From: Pelomonas dachongensis
GTDB lineage: Bacteria; Pseudomonadota; Gammaproteobacteria; Burkholderiales; Burkholderiaceae_C
DNA length: 64,000 nucleotides
Assembly: GCF_043555865.1 (NCBI RefSeq)
Contig: NZ_JBIGHY010000002.1
Location: 806,001-870,000, forward strand
Reading direction: 5' to 3'
The notes below the pieces were generated by a model. That model made no database searches. It was not told the DNA's origin and worked only from the letters and a program-made list of their open reading frames with translations. Each line of letters opens with the position of its first letter. Positions within the stretch are counted from its first letter, which is position 1. This document shows positions 61,234-64,000 of this stretch, one piece after another. The position numbers were made by a program, and so were the translations under genes.

Positions 61234-61259
61234 AGGGTCGGCGCTGCCGACCCTTTTTT
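61234..61259 (+). terminator. Rho-independent terminator after mdh
   Basis: A stem of 9 bp (AGGGTCGGC, loop GCT, GCCGACCCT) runs into a tract of T. It ends 7 bp before the start codon of the next gene. Confidence 0.92.
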
Positions 61260-61266
61260 ATTGCAG

Positions 61267-62268
61267 ATGAGTCCCCTCCTCCACCCGCGCCAGGCCTTGT
61301 TCGGCCATGAGCCCGCTCGCCCGGCGATGCCCGTTGTCGACCACTACTGTGGCGTCGAGGCGCGCATGCGCAAGAGCCTCGCGCTGCAGGCCGAAATGGG
61401 CCCGGTGTTCGACATCACGCTGGACGCCGAAGACGGCGCGCCGGTGGGCGGCGAGGCCGAGCACGCGCTGCTGATCGCCGAGCTGGTGACCGGCAGCGCC
61501 AACCGCTTCGGTCGCGTCGGCGCGCGCATCCATCCCTGGGGTCACGCCGCGTTCGAGGCCGACGTGGACACGCTGGTCGCCAAGGCCGGCGCGCGCCTGG
61601 CCTATCTGATGATCCCCAAGCCGGGCTGCGCCGATGACGTGGACCGCGCCGTGGTCGCGATCGACGCCGCCTGCGACCACCATGGACAGCCCCGTCTGCC
61701 GCTGCAGGTGCTCATCGAGACGCACGGTGCGCTGCGCGAGGTGTTCCGCATTGCAGCCCACCCGCGCGTCGAGTCGCTGTCTTTCGGGCTGATGGATTTC
61801 GTGTCCGCACATGCCGGCGCCATTCCCAAAACCGCCATGGAGCTGCCCGGCCAGTTCGAACACCCGCTGGTGGCGCGCGCCAAGGTCGAGATCGCCGCCG
61901 CGGCGCATGCGTTCGGCAAGACGCCCTCGCACTGCGTCGTCACCGAGTTCCGCGATGCTGCGCGCCTGGCCGACGCCGCGCGCCGCGCCGCGCGCGAGTT
62001 CGGCTACACGCGCATGTGGAGCATCCATCCTGACCAGATCCGGCCCATCCTCGCGGCCTTCGCGCCCGCCGCCGACGAGATCTTCGAAGCCGCCCAACTG
62101 CTGCTGGCCGCGCAGGCGGCGCATTGGGCGCCCATGTCGTTCCGTGAACGACTGCACGACCGCGCCAGCTATCGCTATTTCTGGACCGTGCTGGAGCGGG
62201 CCCAACGCACCGGCTGCCCGCTACCTGACGAGGCACTTCGTGCGTTCTTTCCTGTATCCATCGGGTAA
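61267..62268 (+). CDS. HpcH/HpaI aldolase / citrate lyase beta-like protein
   Basis: This is a CitE-like TIM-barrel lyase of 333 residues. Metal and CoA-binding segments include VFDITLDAEDGAPVGGEAEH, RIHPWGHAAFEADVD, PLQVLIETHGALREVF and SFGLMDFVSAHAG. Such enzymes cleave malyl-CoA, citramalyl-CoA or related esters; the exact substrate cannot be told. The ATG at 61267 lies just past the mdh terminator and lacks a clear ribosome-binding site; a TTG 6 bp upstream is in frame. Confidence 0.88.
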   Translation: MSPLLHPRQALFGHEPARPAMPVVDHYCGVEARMRKSLALQAEMGPVFDITLDAEDGAPVGGEAEHALLIAELVTGSANRFGRVGARIHPWGHAAFEADVDTLVAKAGARLAYLMIPKPGCADDVDRAVVAIDAACDHHGQPRLPLQVLIETHGALREVFRIAAHPRVESLSFGLMDFVSAHAGAIPKTAMELPGQFEHPLVARAKVEIAAAAHAFGKTPSHCVVTEFRDAARLADAARRAAREFGYTRMWSIHPDQIRPILAAFAPAADEIFEAAQLLLAAQAAHWAPMSFRERLHDRASYRYFWTVLERAQRTGCPLPDEALRAFFPVSIG

Positions 62269-62388
62269 AGCACGGGCCTGAGGTTCTCTGGGTGCGGCCG
62301 ACAATCCCTACAACTGCTCACGGACGCGCGCGTCCATTGCGGCCATGATGCGCCGCCCTTCTTCACCCCTTTTTTTCGCCCCCTCCCG

Positions 62389-62982
62389 ATGCTGTTTTCC
62401 ACGCTACGCGGCAACGTGACCGCACTGATCCTCTGCGCCGCCCTGCCTGCCCTCGCGCAGGCGCCCGCTGCGAAGGCCCCGGCAACCAAGCCGGCCGCCG
62501 CCAAGCCCGCCGCCAAGTCGGCAGCCAAGCCCCGGGTCGCTGCGGCCAAGAAGACGCCGCCCCCGCCGCCCGAGCCCGTGCTGACCGACGCCGACGAAAG
62601 CCAGTTGGCCGCGGCCGAGCGTGCCTACATGGGCCTCTACGCGTGCGAGTTCAAGGAAAGCGTGGTGATCGAGAAGCACCCCAAGGTGGCCGGCTATGTC
62701 GACGTCATCTGGAAGCAGACGCGCATCACGATGAAGCCCGTGCTGTCGTCCACCGGCGCGCTGCGCCTGGAGGACGTGACCGGCCGCACGCTGATGATCC
62801 AGATCGCCAACAAATCCATGCTGCTGGACACCAAGATCGGCCAGCGCCTGCTGGACGATTGCATTCACCCCGAGCAGGAAAAGCTGATCGCCGCCGCCAA
62901 GGCCGCGCGACTCGCCGACCCCGAAGCGGACGCTGCAGCAGCGGCCCGCAGCAGCCTGGGCATCGCACCCGGCGGCCAGTGA
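62389..62982 (+). CDS. Conserved periplasmic protein of unknown function
   Basis: This is a 197-residue protein with a signal peptide (cut near ALA-QAPAAK) followed by an Ala/Lys/Pro-rich linker (KPAAAKPAAKSAAKP), probably wall- or nucleic-acid-contacting. A compact domain follows (YMGLYACEFKESVVIEKHP, VDVIWKQTRITMKPV, LMIQIANKSMLLDTKIGQRL) with two Cys. I do not recognise the fold. It sits between the CitE-like lyase and the VapBC module. Confidence 0.75.
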   Translation: MLFSTLRGNVTALILCAALPALAQAPAAKAPATKPAAAKPAAKSAAKPRVAAAKKTPPPPPEPVLTDADESQLAAAERAYMGLYACEFKESVVIEKHPKVAGYVDVIWKQTRITMKPVLSSTGALRLEDVTGRTLMIQIANKSMLLDTKIGQRLLDDCIHPEQEKLIAAAKAARLADPEADAAAAARSSLGIAPGGQ

Positions 62983-63004
62983 GCCGCCGCGAGAGTCATC
63001 TCGC

Positions 63005-63058
63005 TTGAAAGACCCCGGCCCAGGTATGTAGAATCAATGCATACTTTCTAATGCATAC
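63005..63058 (+). promoter_or_regulatory. vapBC promoter with repeated operator
   Basis: TTGAAA (63005-63010) and TAGAAT (63029-63034), spaced 18 bp, form a good sigma-70 promoter. Direct repeats AATGCATAC at 63036-63044 and 63050-63058 cover the expected start point. GTATG at 63024 makes an inverted partner with CATAC. This fits autoregulation by the VapB antitoxin. Confidence 0.7.
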
Positions 63059-63099
63059 CTGAGCCGCCGCCTCCGCGACGACCGGGCGCTGGAGTCGCC

Positions 63100-63378
63100 A
63101 TGGAAGCCACCGTTGCCGAACGCGGGCAGATCACGCTGCCCAAAGCCGTCCGAGATGCGCTCGGCCTGACCAAGGGCACCACGCTGAAGGTTGAGCTGGA
63201 CGGCGGTCGCATCATCTTGCGCAAGAACGTCGACGACGCCATTTCTCGCCTGCGCGGGCGCTTCAAGCTCGACGGTTTCGCCAACACCGACGAGGCCATG
63301 CGCGCCATCCGCGGCCACGCGCCAGGCGACCCCTACCTGCCGCCCGAACCGGACGACGCGGGAGAGCCCGCGCCTTGA
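63100..63378 (+). CDS. vapB: VapB-type antitoxin (AbrB/SpoVT swapped-hairpin)
   Basis: This 92-residue antitoxin has an N-terminal swapped-hairpin AbrB domain (MEATVAERGQITLPKAVRD, LGLTKGTTLKVELDGGRI) that binds the operator. The C-terminal acidic/Pro tail (DDAISRLRGRFKLDGFA to the end) should wrap the toxin. It overlaps the toxin start. The two form a VapBC module between the periplasmic protein and acnB. Confidence 0.9.
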   Translation: MEATVAERGQITLPKAVRDALGLTKGTTLKVELDGGRIILRKNVDDAISRLRGRFKLDGFANTDEAMRAIRGHAPGDPYLPPEPDDAGEPAP

Positions 63379-63782
63379 TCGCCACCGACTCTTCCGTGCT
63401 GATCGATCTGATCGCCGGCGACGACGATGCCAGCGGCAGCGCCGCCGAGGCCGTGCGCCAGGCGCTGCACGTGGGCCCGGTCGTGCTGTGCGAGGTCGCA
63501 CTCGCGGAAGTCTGCACCGCCTTCAAGGACGGTACCGACGTGCTGCAGTTCCTGGAAGACCTGGGCATCCGCTTCGACGCCATGGAGGCCAAGTCGGCCT
63601 TGCGGGCGGGCGAGATGCAGCGGCGCTACCGCCAGCGCGGCGGCAACCGCACCCGCACCGTGGCCGACTTCCTGATCGGCTCCCACGCCATGATGCAGTG
63701 CGACGGCCTGATCACGCGCGATGTCGGCTTCTACAGAGACTATTTCAAAGGACTGAGGATCGTCGTCCCGACCTCGGCCTGA
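63375..63782 (+). CDS. vapC: VapC-type PIN-domain ribonuclease toxin
   Basis: This PIN-domain toxin (135 residues) probably cleaves tRNA or rRNA unless bound by VapB. The acidic metal-binding residues are D5 in ATDSSVLID, E40 or E45 in CEVALAEV, D98 in TVADFLIGSHA and D116 in ITRDVGFY. The start is TTG, which overlaps the vapB stop (TTGA). All key residues are intact. The stop is 25 bp before acnB. Confidence 0.92.
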   Translation: MIATDSSVLIDLIAGDDDASGSAAEAVRQALHVGPVVLCEVALAEVCTAFKDGTDVLQFLEDLGIRFDAMEAKSALRAGEMQRRYRQRGGNRTRTVADFLIGSHAMMQCDGLITRDVGFYRDYFKGLRIVVPTSA

Positions 63783-63807
63783 CCTGTTGCTTCACCGGAG
63801 AAACACC

Positions 63808-64000
63808 ATGCTTCAAGCCTACCGCCAACACACCGCCGAGCGCGCTGCCCTCGGCATCCCGCCCCTTGCGCTGGATGCCAAGCAGGTCGCCGAACTTATC
63901 GAGCTGATCAAGAACCCACCCGCTGGCGAGGACGCTTTCCTGCTGGACCTGCTGACGCACCGCGTGCCCCCGGGCGTGGACGATGCTGCCAAGGTCAAGG
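63808..64000 (+). CDS. acnB: Aconitate hydratase B, 5' part
   Basis: This is the beginning of bifunctional aconitase / 2-methylisocitrate dehydratase, the TCA step from citrate to isocitrate. The 64 visible residues (MLQAYRQHTAERAALGIPP, LDAKQVAELIELIKNPPAGE, AFLLDLLTHRVPPGVDDAAK) match the AcnB N-terminus. A GGAG precedes the ATG. The rest is outside the window. No promoter is seen between it and vapC. Confidence 0.93.
   Translation, partial: MLQAYRQHTAERAALGIPPLALDAKQVAELIELIKNPPAGEDAFLLDLLTHRVPPGVDDAAKVK

Noticed and set aside
62322..62335. GGACGCGCGCGTCC palindrome upstream of the periplasmic unknown
   Set aside because: A perfect 14-bp palindrome of G/C is not rare in such DNA and it has no second copy or promoter association.
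1..64000. tRNA/rRNA genes, CRISPR arrays, transposases, prophage genes
   Set aside because: I looked for cloverleaf-like and rRNA-like segments, regularly spaced repeats and IS/phage proteins and saw none; a tRNA or covariance search was not run.

Overview
The window is GC-rich chromosomal DNA (roughly two thirds G+C by eye) from a betaproteobacterium, most likely order Burkholderiales in the Roseateles/Mitsuaria/Rubrivivax neighbourhood. This rests on the gene content and order (an sdhCDAB-sdhE-gltA cluster divergent from mdh through a GntR gene, cyoABCD followed by SURF1 and a RegB/RegA pair, an acnB start at the right edge) and on protein style; no marker gene was compared. Coding density is very high. 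Many neighbours overlap by 1-8 bp (ATGA, GTGA, TTGA, TGATG junctions) and no gene-free stretch exceeds about 250 bp (the longest is 48727-48970). I saw no tRNA, rRNA, CRISPR array, transposase or phage gene.

Layout: 1-6695 (minus) is a type I secretion operon: a TPR/GT41 O-GlcNAc-transferase-like protein, an LssB/LapB-type ABC transporter, an HlyD adaptor and a TolC channel cut by the window edge. 6857-15492 holds mixed metabolism: DUF1993 protein, 2-hydroxyacid dehydrogenase, paired half-size chromate transporters, a GlxA-type regulator divergent from a class III aminotransferase, upp, rlmB, and a polysaccharide deacetylase next to a DUF1624 acyltransferase-like membrane protein. 15554-22352 (plus) carries an HtrA-like protease, a DUF5071-like protein, YebC, a cupin/JmjC-like oxygenase, a HipA-family (YjjJ-like) kinase, an alpha/beta hydrolase and a luciferase-like oxidoreductase. 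22322-30592 (minus) is a respiratory block: cyoABCD, SURF1, RegB, RegA and a ClC channel. 30707-38807 has an MFS transporter, a GST, purL, a HEAT-like protein and a secreted beta-helix protein.

38928-51913 is the most informative accessory region. It has a RhaSTPQ-like sugar ABC transporter, a divergent operon of gluconokinase, GPH-family symporter and GH94 phosphorylase of the cellobionic-acid type, a LacI regulator and a TonB-dependent receptor. One palindromic operator (core GGATAGCGCTATCC) stands in front of all of these units. Together they read as uptake of an oxidised cello-oligosaccharide, phosphorolysis to glucose 1-phosphate plus gluconate, and phosphorylation of the gluconate.

52061-64000 is a central-carbon cluster: methylthioadenosine/SAH deaminase, ribokinase, gltA, sdhE, sdhBADC and a GntR regulator on the minus strand; mdh, a CitE-like lyase, a periplasmic unknown, a VapBC module and the start of acnB on the plus strand. 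A structured intergenic repeat of about 135 bp occurs three times (11809, 26329, 51928), each copy at the 3' end of a minus-strand gene.
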